Shown here piece by piece: positions 1 through 7,070 of a stretch of 64,000 nucleotides of DNA (the first letter of the stretch is position 1; every line of letters starts with the position of its first letter). The stretch is from JAVBTT01 sp031556035 (GTDB taxonomy: Bacteria; Bacillota; Clostridia; Oscillospirales; UBA929): contig JAVBTT010000020.1 of the NCBI GenBank assembly GCA_031556035.1, forward strand, positions 5,875 through 69,874, written 5' to 3'. The position numbers and the translations under genes are program-made. The notes under the pieces are model-generated. The model had not been told where the DNA came from. It saw only the letters and a program-made list of their open reading frames with translations, and made no database searches.

Positions 1-289
1 CATCGTCCACAATTTCTTCGGCGGCAGCGCCCTGTCCATGCTGGTGCTCTATAATGCGCACAGCATAAATCTCGTGGTTTCGAACCTCCACTTCCACCTT
101 CACTTTTACCAGGCCGTTGTCACAGTTGCCAATGTAAACACCATCGGATAGAAGAGATAAATCATACCTGTTATCGCTAGTTTCCAGCGGTTTGGGCAAA
201 TTAAAATATACCATGATCACTAAGCCAAGCGCCAGCACTGCCAAAATCACGAGGGTGATTCTGCGCCCTCCCCTGCCCTTGGATTTCAT
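1..289 (-). CDS. FMN-binding domain protein (5' part only)
   Basis: The gene is cut by the left window edge; 96 N-terminal residues are visible. They show an N-terminal membrane anchor or signal segment (ITLVILAVLALGLVIMV, about residues 11-27), then DGVYIG followed by a VKVKVEVEV strand and a KIxxV-like stretch (HEIYAVRIIEH). That pattern is typical of FMN_bind domains, in which FMN is usually attached covalently through a Thr lying further downstream, outside the window. Its ATG overlaps the stop codon of the upstream marR-type gene by four bases (ATGA), so the two genes are translationally coupled and the regulator probably controls it. The role is likely an extracytoplasmic flavoprotein in electron transfer. 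The family is assigned from the visible pattern; the physiological role is inferred. Confidence 0.75.
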   Translation of the reverse strand, partial: MKSKGRGGRRITLVILAVLALGLVIMVYFNLPKPLETSDNRYDLSLLSDGVYIGNCDNGLVKVKVEVEVRNHEIYAVRIIEHQHGQGAAAEEIVDD

Positions 290-741
290 TCCATCTCCCC
301 CTGCATCCGGCTTAAATTTTCCACCATTTTTATTAGTACAGCTGCGGCTGCCTCGCAGTCTTTATTCTCAATGCCCGCAAACAAATCCTCAAAAAATCCT
401 GCCGATTGGGCCGCCATCTGTCCCAATGCCTGCCATCCGCGCGCTGTCATCTCCACCGTGCGGCTGCGCCGGTCGAGAGGATTATCGTCCAGGACAACAT
501 AACCTTCTCTACACAATAATTCCAGCATCTTTGTTACGTTTTGCCGGGTTGTATCCGTTTCTACAGCCAGTGCAGTGATGGTTGGTTTCGGTTCATTAGG
601 CATATCGCTCAAGGCGCGCAACAAAAACCACTGTTTGGAGGACAAACCTTCAACCTTTTTATCTGCCACACATTGCAGTTTGTTTGCCAACACAAAGCTG
701 CCGCCAAATAGAATATATCGTTTGTTCTCGGGTATTTTCAT
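286..741 (-). CDS. MarR family transcriptional regulator
   Basis: A 151-residue protein from the ATG at 741, preceded by AGGAGG at the proper distance; a longer in-frame extension to 804 would overlap the promoter and operator and is rejected. The centre has a winged helix: a KPTITALAVETDTTRQNVTKM recognition-helix region, then the wing with DDNPLDRRSRTVEMTARG, the DxRxxxxxLT signature of MarR proteins. N- and C-terminal helices would form the dimer interface. It is followed by an FMN-binding protein gene with a four-base overlap. A perfect palindrome overlaps its own promoter, so autorepression is likely. MarR proteins bind small phenolic or oxidant ligands; the ligand here cannot be read from sequence. 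Confidence 0.9.
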   Translation of the reverse strand: MKIPENKRYILFGGSFVLANKLQCVADKKVEGLSSKQWFLLRALSDMPNEPKPTITALAVETDTTRQNVTKMLELLCREGYVVLDDNPLDRRSRTVEMTARGWQALGQMAAQSAGFFEDLFAGIENKDCEAAAAVLIKMVENLSRMQGEME

Positions 742-760
742 ATAGCCTCCTATAAAAAGG

Positions 761-804
761 CAACCTATTGCGCATATTATACGCAATAGGTTGCCTTTTG
801 TCAA
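761..804 (-). promoter_or_regulatory. Consensus promoter overlapped by a palindromic MarR operator
   Basis: On the minus strand TTGACA (804-799) and TATAAT (781-776) are separated by exactly 17 bp, a perfect sigma-A promoter. The 12-bp inverted repeat CAACCTATTGCG / CGCAATAGGTTG (761-772 and 782-793, 9-bp centre) covers the spacer, the -10 box and the start region. This is the arrangement expected for an autorepressed marR gene. Confidence 0.85.
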
Positions 805-859
805 CTATACAGCACGGCGAATGTTTTCTATACGCTTAAGTAAAAGGAACGTTTCTTTA

Positions 860-901
860 CAAAAAAAGCCCCGCCCCACATTTATCAATGGGTTGGGGCT
901 T
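860..901 (-). terminator. Rho-independent terminator of guaA
   Basis: Just downstream of the guaA stop, the minus strand folds as AGCCCC...GGGGCT with an inner ACCCAT/ATGTGGG pairing and is followed by a run of seven T residues. Confidence 0.85.
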
Positions 902-907
902 CGTTAA

Positions 908-2437
908 TTACTCCCACTCAATTGTAGCGGGTGGTTTACTTGTTATATCATATACAATTCTGTTGACGCATTTAACCTCGCCAACTATACGGCTGGATAC
1001 TTTTTGGAGAACGTCATATGGTATGCGCGCCCATTCGGCGGTCATAAAATCTATAGTGGTAACGCCACGCAAGGCTATCGTATAGTCGTAAGTCCTGCCA
1101 TCCCCCATGACGCCAACGCTCTTTATTCCAGGCAGTACGGCAAAATACTGGTTTATCGACCCAGCAAGACCGGCTTTCTCCAGTTCTTCGCGATATATGG
1201 CGTCGGCTTCTCGTAAAATTTCAAGCTTTTCCACCGTAACCTCGCCAAGCACCCTGACCCCAAGCCCTGGCCCGGGAAACGGCTGGCGCCTTACCAGCGT
1301 CTCCTCAATGCCGAGCTGTAATCCGCACTGACGAACCTCGTCCTTGAACAGCAGGCGAAGAGGCTCTATAACTCCTTTGAAATCCATTTCGCTCGGCATC
1401 CCGCCCACATTGTGGTGGCTCTTGATAACGGCGGCGTCACCAAGCCCGCTTTCAATGACGTCAGGATAAATTGTACCCTGTACAAGATAGCCAACATCCC
1501 CGAGCTTTTTGGACTCCTCCTCAAACACTCGCACAAATTCCTCGCCGATGATTTTGCGTTTCCTCTCTGGATCCTCAACGCCCTTGAGCCGCGCAAGAAA
1601 CCTGTCCTGACAGTTGACCCTTATAAGGTTTATTGAGAACTGTCCCCGGAAAATTCGCTCTACCTGGTCACCTTCACCCTTACGCATAAGACCATGGTCT
1701 ACAAATATACAGGTCAGCCTGTCGCCGACCGCCTCGTGCGCGAGAACCGCTGCGACCGAGGAATCCACTCCACCGGAGAGGGCGCACAGCAGTGGTGCGT
1801 CTCCGGCCTGTTCACGGATTTCATTCACAGTGTTCTTAATAAAACTGTCCATAGTCCAGTTTTTTTCGCATCCGCAGATTTTTTCAACAAAGCTCTTAAA
1901 CAGTCCTCTGCCTATTTCCGTATGCTCAACCTCGGGATGGAATTGAACCGCGTACAATCCTCTTAAAGTGTCCTCCATCGCGGCAATAGCGCAGGAAGCC
2001 GTCTTTGCCGTTGCCTTAAAACCCGACGGTACTGTATCAATGTGATCATTATGACTCATAAAGCAATCGGACTCGGGCATAAGACCGTCCAACAGAGCGC
2101 TGTCCGCTGTCATGATCAGCTCGCTGTGCCCAAATTCTCCGTTTGCCGCGGGAGAAACCTTTCCGCCGAGCTGCTGTGCCATCATTTGCGCACCATAACA
2201 TATGCCCAGCACGGGAATCCCAAGGGCAAAAAGCTCCGGGTCAGCCTTTGGACTTTCAGCATCATAGACGCTCAAAGGGCCACCCGTAAGTATAATGCCC
2301 TTGTAACCCTCGGCGAGTATCTCCTCCACGGGGGTTTTCCAAGACCGAACCACTGAATAAACGCCGCATTCGCGTACCCTGCGGGCGATGAGCTGGTTAT
2401 ATTGACCGCCAAAATCCAGAACAAGTATGGTGTCCAT
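908..2437 (-). CDS. guaA: GMP synthase (glutamine-hydrolysing)
   Basis: This converts XMP to GMP using ATP and the amide of glutamine, the last step of guanine nucleotide synthesis. At 509 residues it is the normal bacterial length. The N-terminal class I glutamine amidotransferase domain (about 1-190) has the nucleophile in GICYGAQ (Cys80) and the FHPEVEHT segment with the catalytic His and Glu. The ATP pyrophosphatase domain follows, with the PP-loop ALSGGVDSS near residue 220, and the C-terminal dimerisation domain ends in SKPPATIEWE, a hallmark of GuaA. The ATG at 2437 is preferred over the upstream TTG at 2443 because GCGAGG sits seven bases before it. It is monocistronic, with its own promoter at 2529-2557 and terminator at 860-901. 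Confidence 0.98.
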   Translation of the reverse strand: MDTILVLDFGGQYNQLIARRVRECGVYSVVRSWKTPVEEILAEGYKGIILTGGPLSVYDAESPKADPELFALGIPVLGICYGAQMMAQQLGGKVSPAANGEFGHSELIMTADSALLDGLMPESDCFMSHNDHIDTVPSGFKATAKTASCAIAAMEDTLRGLYAVQFHPEVEHTEIGRGLFKSFVEKICGCEKNWTMDSFIKNTVNEIREQAGDAPLLCALSGGVDSSVAAVLAHEAVGDRLTCIFVDHGLMRKGEGDQVERIFRGQFSINLIRVNCQDRFLARLKGVEDPERKRKIIGEEFVRVFEEESKKLGDVGYLVQGTIYPDVIESGLGDAAVIKSHHNVGGMPSEMDFKGVIEPLRLLFKDEVRQCGLQLGIEETLVRRQPFPGPGLGVRVLGEVTVEKLEILREADAIYREELEKAGLAGSINQYFAVLPGIKSVGVMGDGRTYDYTIALRGVTTIDFMTAEWARIPYDVLQKVSSRIVGEVKCVNRIVYDITSKPPATIEWE

Positions 2438-2528
2438 TAACAAACCTCGCTTAAAAAGGATGGGATTCTCTCAGATATGGCGATAACGGACGGCATTTTT
2501 ATACACGCGCTTACACGCCACGCAGACG

Positions 2529-2557
2529 ATTATACAACAAACCCTAGGTGCGTGCAA
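2529..2557 (-). promoter_or_regulatory. guaA promoter
   Basis: On the minus strand TTGCAC (2557-2552) and TATAAT (2534-2529) are separated by 17 bp. Transcription would start near 2522, giving a leader of about 85 nt before the guaA start. No purine riboswitch core (the paired loops and J-regions of the xpt type) is visible in that leader. Confidence 0.75.
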
Positions 2558-2979
2558 GCCGTTTGCAAAAAAACACGCTGCAGAAATGTTTCAAGTGATG
2601 GCTGCACAGAATTATTTGATTGTGCCGTAATACTCCGGCACATTGGGCTTGTGGATTATTTCCTGCCTATAAGAGCCGGAAATATATCCAGAGTGAAGAC
2701 AAAGTCCGCAACCTCCGTCCTTTTTCACTTTTGCGCGTCGAGCCTGACGCCGGAGGCGGCGGGTTCCTGCTTGACCGCAAGAGTGAAAAAGCTTGATATT
2801 CTAGGTTTTCCCGAATTCATTTCGGGAAAACCGTTCTCTGTGAGCCGCCTCAGCGGCGACAGCTTGCCCTCGTTTACGATGACAAACTGTAGTTTGTCAT
2901 CGGTCTGATGTATCTTCAATAACGAAGACCTTTTTACAAATAGGCACATACGGTTAAAAAGACAAGCTCAACGGCGCGT
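2558..2979. other. Non-coding spacer with two perfect hairpins
   Basis: No convincing gene lies here; the 74-codon minus-strand reading frame has no family pattern. Two perfect inverted repeats are visible: GGTTTTCCCGAA/TTCGGGAAAACC at 2804-2832 (5-base loop) and GATGACAAACT/AGTTTGTCATC at 2878-2901 (2-base loop). Either could end the capA-like transcript arriving on the minus strand, although neither has a clear T-run. Confidence 0.6.
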
Positions 2980-4272
2980 TTATTTCAGGGAGGAAACCTC
3001 AACGGCGTCGCCGACAATCGAGGTTACATGCTCCCAGGCCTTTTTGCATTTGTCCCTGTCGTTTTGAGTCAGCAGAGGCTCGCTGGATGCGTATTCAGCC
3101 GCGGGCAGAATCGCGTAGCCGTATTTTTTTGAGGTGTCCTCTGTCTGGTACCTGTAGGTGTAGGTTGGCAGGTAATCCACACCGCTGAATACAACTTTGC
3201 CGCTGTCGTCACGGGTAAGGTTGACGGACACGAGCATAGAATACTGTGTTTTTGGCACCGGGGGATCCATATTAATCTGATCCGCGAAGAAGTTGCCAAG
3301 GGAGTATACGCACAGGCTCTCCCCGCCGCCCTTGCCGGGGAGCCACACGACCGGCTGGACGCAGTGCGCGTGATTGCCCATCAGCACGTCGGCGCCTCCC
3401 TCGCACAGCAGCCGGGCAATCTCCTTCTGGGTGTCGTTCGGCCCGTTCTGGTATTCCGCCCCCCAGTGGAGAGAGAGGATGATGAATTCCGCGCCCGCCG
3501 CCCGGCAGGCGTCCATGTCGGCAATGATGTCCGGAACGTCATCCGTGGTTTCGCTGGAAAATCTGCGCACGGCAAAAGAGCGCTTGCTCTCCGGGACAAC
3601 CGTGTCCAACCCGTTTAGGGAGTCCGTGTAGGCGATCACCCCGACCTTTATGCCGCCGGCGTCTATAATCTTGTACTTGTCATGCTGCTCCAGCGTCTCA
3701 TATATGCCGACAAAGTCCAGCCCCGCCTTTTCAAAGTTGGCGCGGGTGGCGACAATGCCGTCGAAGCCCTTGTCAAAGCTGTGATTGTTGGCGTTCACGC
3801 AGAGATTGAACCCCAGGTTCTTGAGGGCGGGGAGTATCTCGAATGGAGCGTTGAACATGGGGTAGGAGCTGAGCGAGGCGTTTTCTCCGTTGACGTCAAT
3901 TGGCGTCTCCACGTTGCATATCACGAGGTCTCCGTCAATATACGGGGAAATTTCCGTAAAAAACGGGGAAAAGTCGTATGTATTGGTGTCGGTTTTAGCA
4001 GCTTTAACCGGATTAGAATGCAGCAGCACATCGCCGGCGAGCTGAATTTTAACCTCGGGCTTGGGCGTGGGGGTGGGAGAAGGCGTGGGACTGGGAGCGG
4101 GAGGGATGGGAGAGGCGCTCGTCCCGTCCTGAGAGGTTGAGGGAGAGGTGTCCGGGATGGGAGCCGAAACAGCCGGGGACACATCGAGCTCCTCCGGGCG
4201 CGGGGCGCGCGGAAGCGCACAGGACGACAGGGTCAACAGGGCAAGTACAATCGCAATAATTCTAATTTTCAT
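2980..4272 (-). CDS. CapA-like metallophosphatase lipoprotein
   Basis: A 430-residue exported protein of the poly-gamma-glutamate synthesis/capsule (CapA, PGA_cap) family. It has a lipoprotein signal peptide (LTLSSCALP lipobox, Cys about 18), then a Pro/Ser/Thr spacer with SPTPSPTPTPKP, then the phosphatase-like domain from about residue 75. Family motifs in order are LAGDVLLHS, NVETPID, NANNHSFDKG, VIAYTDS, LSLHWGAEY, GNHAHCVQP and SLGNFFADQ; the Asp, Asn and His residues in these bind the metals. The lipobox places it on the outer face of the membrane. The natural substrate of stand-alone CapA-like proteins in Firmicutes is unsettled, so a role in cell-envelope polymer handling is inference. 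It has its own promoter at 4326-4354. Confidence 0.88.
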   Translation of the reverse strand: MKIRIIAIVLALLTLSSCALPRAPRPEELDVSPAVSAPIPDTSPSTSQDGTSASPIPPAPSPTPSPTPTPKPEVKIQLAGDVLLHSNPVKAAKTDTNTYDFSPFFTEISPYIDGDLVICNVETPIDVNGENASLSSYPMFNAPFEILPALKNLGFNLCVNANNHSFDKGFDGIVATRANFEKAGLDFVGIYETLEQHDKYKIIDAGGIKVGVIAYTDSLNGLDTVVPESKRSFAVRRFSSETTDDVPDIIADMDACRAAGAEFIILSLHWGAEYQNGPNDTQKEIARLLCEGGADVLMGNHAHCVQPVVWLPGKGGGESLCVYSLGNFFADQINMDPPVPKTQYSMLVSVNLTRDDSGKVVFSGVDYLPTYTYRYQTEDTSKKYGYAILPAAEYASSEPLLTQNDRDKCKKAWEHVTSIVGDAVEVSSLK

Positions 4273-4325
4273 GTTGTAAAAATCCTTATAATCATAAAAT
4301 ATTCATAAAAAGATTACGCTAAATA

Positions 4326-4354
4326 ATATTACAGCAAGGCGGCCAAAAATGCAA
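4326..4354 (-). promoter_or_regulatory. Promoter of the capA-like gene
   Basis: On the minus strand TTGCAT (4354-4349) and TAATAT (4331-4326) are separated by 17 bp, about 55 bp upstream of the start codon. AAGGA before the ATG at 4272 serves as ribosome binding site. Confidence 0.6.
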
Positions 4355-4441
4355 TGTTTACATAAAGCCCGGTATTGTATAATTATGTCGCGTCGAAAAC
4401 TAGACTTCTTTGACAAACAAGGCGATAATGACAAAAAAGGC

Positions 4442-4470
4442 TTGACGAATGGCAGCGTTAGGTGTATGAT
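4442..4470 (+). promoter_or_regulatory. Promoter of the M23/G5/LysM peptidase gene
   Basis: TTGACG (4442-4447) and TATGAT (4465-4470) are separated by 17 bp. Transcription would begin close to 4477, only a few bases before the inverted repeat at 4481-4497. Confidence 0.65.
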
Positions 4471-4480
4471 GGGTGCGCTT

Positions 4481-4497
4481 GTTACCAATTTGTAACC
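4481..4497 (+). promoter_or_regulatory. Inverted-repeat motif GTTAC-N6-GTAAC, possible operator
   Basis: The 17-base sequence GTTACCAATTTGTAACC lies at the predicted transcription start of the M23 peptidase gene. A near-identical copy, differing at three central bases, lies at 8875-8891 in the divergent region upstream of the exported lipoprotein gene. The position and the shared symmetric arms suggest a regulator binding site; the regulator is unknown. Confidence 0.45.
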
Positions 4498-4563
4498 AAA
4501 CTGTTTTTTATATTTAACTATTTTATCCTTTTTCCTTACTCCGCTCGAAAAGGAGATGACTTT

Positions 4564-6345
4564 ATGACGGAGGGAATGGTCGGACGTATCGGCTGTCCCG
4601 CAGCGCCGCGCCGCCGACTACGGCTGTTTCACTCGATATTCGCGAGATGGATGTCTGTCCGGTACGTATTTATATGCACTAAAGCGAGACATACCGCGCA
4701 CCTGAGGGCGCTTTCGAATAAGCTCAACATCCTCTGGATGCTCCTGCTCACCAGTCTTGTTCCCTATATTAGCGCCGTCGGCAAGGCGCGGTATTCTCTG
4801 TCAAGGGCTAGGGCAATCGCTGTGGAAAAGGTGCTTGACGGACTTGAGCGCGTGGGGACGGGACTCCGCAACACGGCTGTGGCTATTCCCGCGGCGAGAC
4901 CCCGCGGGCGTCACTCCAGGCTGAACACGTCGCTGCTGTTTTCTGCGCTGGCCGTTGTATTTGTGGCGGTGAATTTTTTTGGAGTTGGGCTGGAGGTAAT
5001 AGTCGACGGGGCTTCTCTGGGATTTGTCTCCAGCCAGCGTGAGTTTGAGCAGGCGGTAAGCAACGCTTCGGCTAAAGCCTCCGAGCTTCTGGGAAGACCG
5101 TATGCGCTTTACCCGAATCCGCTTTATCAGTTCTCCCTGGTTGATAAAAAGCTTATATTCGATCAGTCCGAGACGGAGAAAATGCTGCTGTCGACGATCC
5201 CCGACCTCAGGCAGCTCTATGTTCTGAGCGTGGACGGCTCGCAGGTGGCGGCCGCGCAAACGTACGCGGAAATCAGGGATGTCCTTGACCGCAAGCTCGC
5301 GAAATATGCCGAAAGCGGTTCCGAGGATCATGTCAGCTTTTACCAGGATGTCAGGATAGAGCAGGGGCTGACCTCCGCGTCACTTGAAATGACCGGCACA
5401 GAGCTCTCAAAGCTTATTATGTCCGATATACGCCCGGCTGTGACCTGCACCGTTGAGTCCGGCGATACGTTAAAGAGCATCGCGGATAGTTACGGAATAA
5501 GCGAGGAGACTCTGCTCGCCATGAACCCCGGAATATTTGGGGAGAGCGATGGCGAGACAATGCGTGTAATGTCGGTCTCCGAACCCTACACCTACTCCTA
5601 TGATGACGCCGGGAACCCTGTCCATGCGATGGACAGCACCCCGGAGATGTCGGCGGGAGGCGCGCTGACGCAGGGGCAGACGCTGGTGGTGGGTGAGCGG
5701 ATCCCGTTCCTTTCCGTCTGCGTAACGAGGCAGGTGTCCTACTCCGAGCCAATACCGTATGAAACAGAGTACGTCAAGGACGACGACATGTTTGAGGGCG
5801 ATTCCCGAGTAGTGACCGCCGGCGTCGAGGGCGAGATGCTGGTTTCCGCTGAGCTCAAGCTGCTGAACGGAGATGAGGTCGAAAGGACGATCCTGGACAC
5901 CGTGGTGGCTGAGGAGCCGGTGTCCGAGGTGGTTGCGCAGGGTACCCGCGTAAGATACGCGCTGGGCAACTTCATAAAGCCCTATAACGGGACACTTACT
6001 TCCGGGTACGGAAACCGGTATATATTCGGAAGATGGGATTTCCATCCCGGCGTTGACCTGGCGGGACCGACCGGAAGCAGCATTGTCGCATCGGACGGGG
6101 GCAAGGTTATTTTTGCGGGATGGCAAGGCGGATATGGGAATCTCGTAATAATTGATCACCAGAACGGCTATAAAACCGCTTATGGGCATTGCAGCAAGCT
6201 CCTGGTAAAGGTTGGGCAAATGGTCGCCCAGCGCGAGGAGATCGCGAAGGTGGGAAGCACCGGAGTTTCCACCGGACCGCATGTTCATTTTGAAATTCGC
6301 ACAAAAGACGGCACCATCAACCCGTTAAAATTGATCGGAAAGTAG
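4564..6345 (+). CDS. Membrane-anchored M23 peptidoglycan endopeptidase with LysM and G5 domains
   Basis: A 593-residue cell-wall hydrolase. The start is the ATG at 4564, after AGGAGATGACTTT; an in-frame extension upstream lacks a binding site. A basic cytoplasmic region (1-120) is followed by one transmembrane helix (about 122-144) and an extracellular part. That part has a LysM domain (about 294-330, ESGDTLKSIADSYGIS), a G5 domain (about 388-460, with YETEYVKDDD and the VVAEEPVSEVVAQGT end), and a C-terminal M23 domain (about 480-593). Zinc ligands are His494 in FHPGVDLAG with its Asp, and His573/His575 in HVHFEIR, all present, so it should be active. LysM and G5 bind amino-sugar polymers. 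The architecture matches clostridial peptidases used in wall remodelling or sporulation. It is alone on its strand with a promoter at 4442-4470. Confidence 0.93.
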   Translation: MTEGMVGRIGCPAAPRRRLRLFHSIFARWMSVRYVFICTKARHTAHLRALSNKLNILWMLLLTSLVPYISAVGKARYSLSRARAIAVEKVLDGLERVGTGLRNTAVAIPAARPRGRHSRLNTSLLFSALAVVFVAVNFFGVGLEVIVDGASLGFVSSQREFEQAVSNASAKASELLGRPYALYPNPLYQFSLVDKKLIFDQSETEKMLLSTIPDLRQLYVLSVDGSQVAAAQTYAEIRDVLDRKLAKYAESGSEDHVSFYQDVRIEQGLTSASLEMTGTELSKLIMSDIRPAVTCTVESGDTLKSIADSYGISEETLLAMNPGIFGESDGETMRVMSVSEPYTYSYDDAGNPVHAMDSTPEMSAGGALTQGQTLVVGERIPFLSVCVTRQVSYSEPIPYETEYVKDDDMFEGDSRVVTAGVEGEMLVSAELKLLNGDEVERTILDTVVAEEPVSEVVAQGTRVRYALGNFIKPYNGTLTSGYGNRYIFGRWDFHPGVDLAGPTGSSIVASDGGKVIFAGWQGGYGNLVIIDHQNGYKTAYGHCSKLLVKVGQMVAQREEIAKVGSTGVSTGPHVHFEIRTKDGTINPLKLIGK

Positions 6346-6382
6346 AATCGGTGCGCCTTCGCGATTTTCTTTTTAAAAGAGC

Positions 6383-6411
6383 TTGACAATGCTATGTTGA
6401 CCTAGTATAAT
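6383..6411 (+). promoter_or_regulatory. Strong promoter ahead of the c-di-GMP riboswitch
   Basis: TTGACA (6383-6388) and TATAAT (6406-6411) with a 17-bp spacer, a perfect consensus. The start point would fall near 6418, placing the riboswitch at the very 5' end of the RNA. Confidence 0.85.
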
Positions 6412-6427
6412 ACGAATTGCAAAGGTT

Positions 6428-6516
6428 GATTCCGAAAGGGCAAAACAGTCCGAAAGGCTGTGGCGCAAAACTAAAGGGCCTTAACCGCGAAAGCGGGATG
6501 GCAGCCAGTTGCCGAA
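6428..6516 (+). ncRNA. c-di-GMP-I (GEMM) riboswitch
   Basis: The aptamer shows the class I features in order: AGGGCAAAAC, a stem capped by a CGAAAG tetraloop, the GGCGCAAA joining segment, GGGCCTTAA, a second stem capped by CGAAAG, and GGATGGCAGCCAGTTGCC as tetraloop receptor and 3' strand. Class I GEMM RNAs bind cyclic di-GMP. It lies directly after a consensus promoter and directly before an intrinsic terminator at 6533-6575, so the platform is transcription termination. No protein gene with a ribosome binding site follows on this strand. A diguanylate cyclase is encoded at 12328-13467. Confidence 0.9.
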
Positions 6517-6532
6517 GAAGATGATGTAGTTT

Positions 6533-6575
6533 AACTGCTTTTTCTTCCGGCTATTGGAGGAAAAAGCAGTTTTTT
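6533..6575 (+). terminator. Intrinsic terminator forming the riboswitch expression platform
   Basis: Stem AACTGCTTTTTC...GGAAAAAGCAGTT with a short inner helix (CTTCC/GGAGG), ending in TTTTTT at 6570-6575. It starts about 17 bases after the aptamer, the spacing of an on/off transcription switch. Confidence 0.85.
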
Positions 6576-6810
6576 AACTTTTGCATTCTGGGAGCGTGTG
6601 CTCCCAACAATGCTCCACCTCTTTAATTTGCTTACTTCTTTTTTTGCTTTTCTCCATTCTTCTTTACCCATCTTTAGCTCGAATGTACTTTGTACAGTCG
6701 AGCTCCCTTTCTTTTTAGGAGGGATTTACATAACCTTTGAAATTGGCATAAACCTCCCCGAGGACAAGCCGGAAGGCGTTGGCTTCGGGGAGGTTTATGT
6801 TTTTTCTATG
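6576..6810 (+). ncRNA. Candidate c-di-GMP-controlled non-coding RNA or short leader
   Basis: Read-through past the riboswitch terminator would give about 230 nt of RNA that ends at a second, very strong terminator at 6747-6805. Within it are the hairpins GGGAGC/GCTCCC (6590-6605) and AGCTCGA-TGTAC...GTACA-TCGAGCT (6676-6704), and an AGGAGGGA (6717-6724) that looks like a ribosome binding site but is followed by no open frame of note. Frames of 60-78 codons across the region have no family pattern and run through the terminator. A small RNA, an undetected short peptide and a gene relic all remain possible. Confidence 0.4.
6747..6805 (+). terminator. Strong intrinsic terminator
   Basis: CATAAACCTCCCCGA pairs perfectly with TCGGGGAGGTTTATG (6747-6761 and 6785-6799). 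The loop holds a further AAGCC/GGCTT stem, and six T residues follow at 6800-6805. It is oriented for plus-strand transcription from the riboswitch. Confidence 0.85.
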
Positions 6811-7070
6811 AGCCTGGCGCACTGACATAACGCCAGAATGTGTCAAACAGGTATTTCTATCAGTTCGGATTGCCTTTTTTGCTTTTTCCCTGTATTTCCG
6901 GAACGGGAGGAGCGTCATTTGTGGGTATGTGCGTCTTTTTATTGCTTTCCGTTCCGTGCGGCGCTTTGGGGTCAGGTCTGCGCATTCCGGCCTTGGCTAT
7001 ATGGCAACAGCTCCTTCCTTGATCTATGGGGTTATTGTCCCGCTAGCGCGATAAATTATTCAAGGTTCGC
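6811..7070. other. Spacer with no recognised gene
   Basis: Between the plus-strand terminator and the end of the minus-strand LRR gene there is a 60-codon GTG frame (6840-7022) rich in Phe, Leu and Pro, but it lacks a ribosome binding site and any family pattern. It is not annotated as a gene. Confidence 0.5.

Noticed and set aside
2540..2720. Purine or guanidine-type (ykkC-like CTAGGGTT) riboswitch upstream of guaA
   Set aside because: Only a short CTAGGGTTTG match exists, and it falls inside the promoter spacer; no aptamer structure follows.
2725..2949. A 74-codon minus-strand frame between guaA and the capA-like gene
   Set aside because: It spans two palindromes and has no binding site or family pattern.
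6598..7022. Small membrane proteins of 60-78 residues after the riboswitch
   Set aside because: Frames lack ribosome binding sites, cross the second terminator or start after it, and resemble no family.
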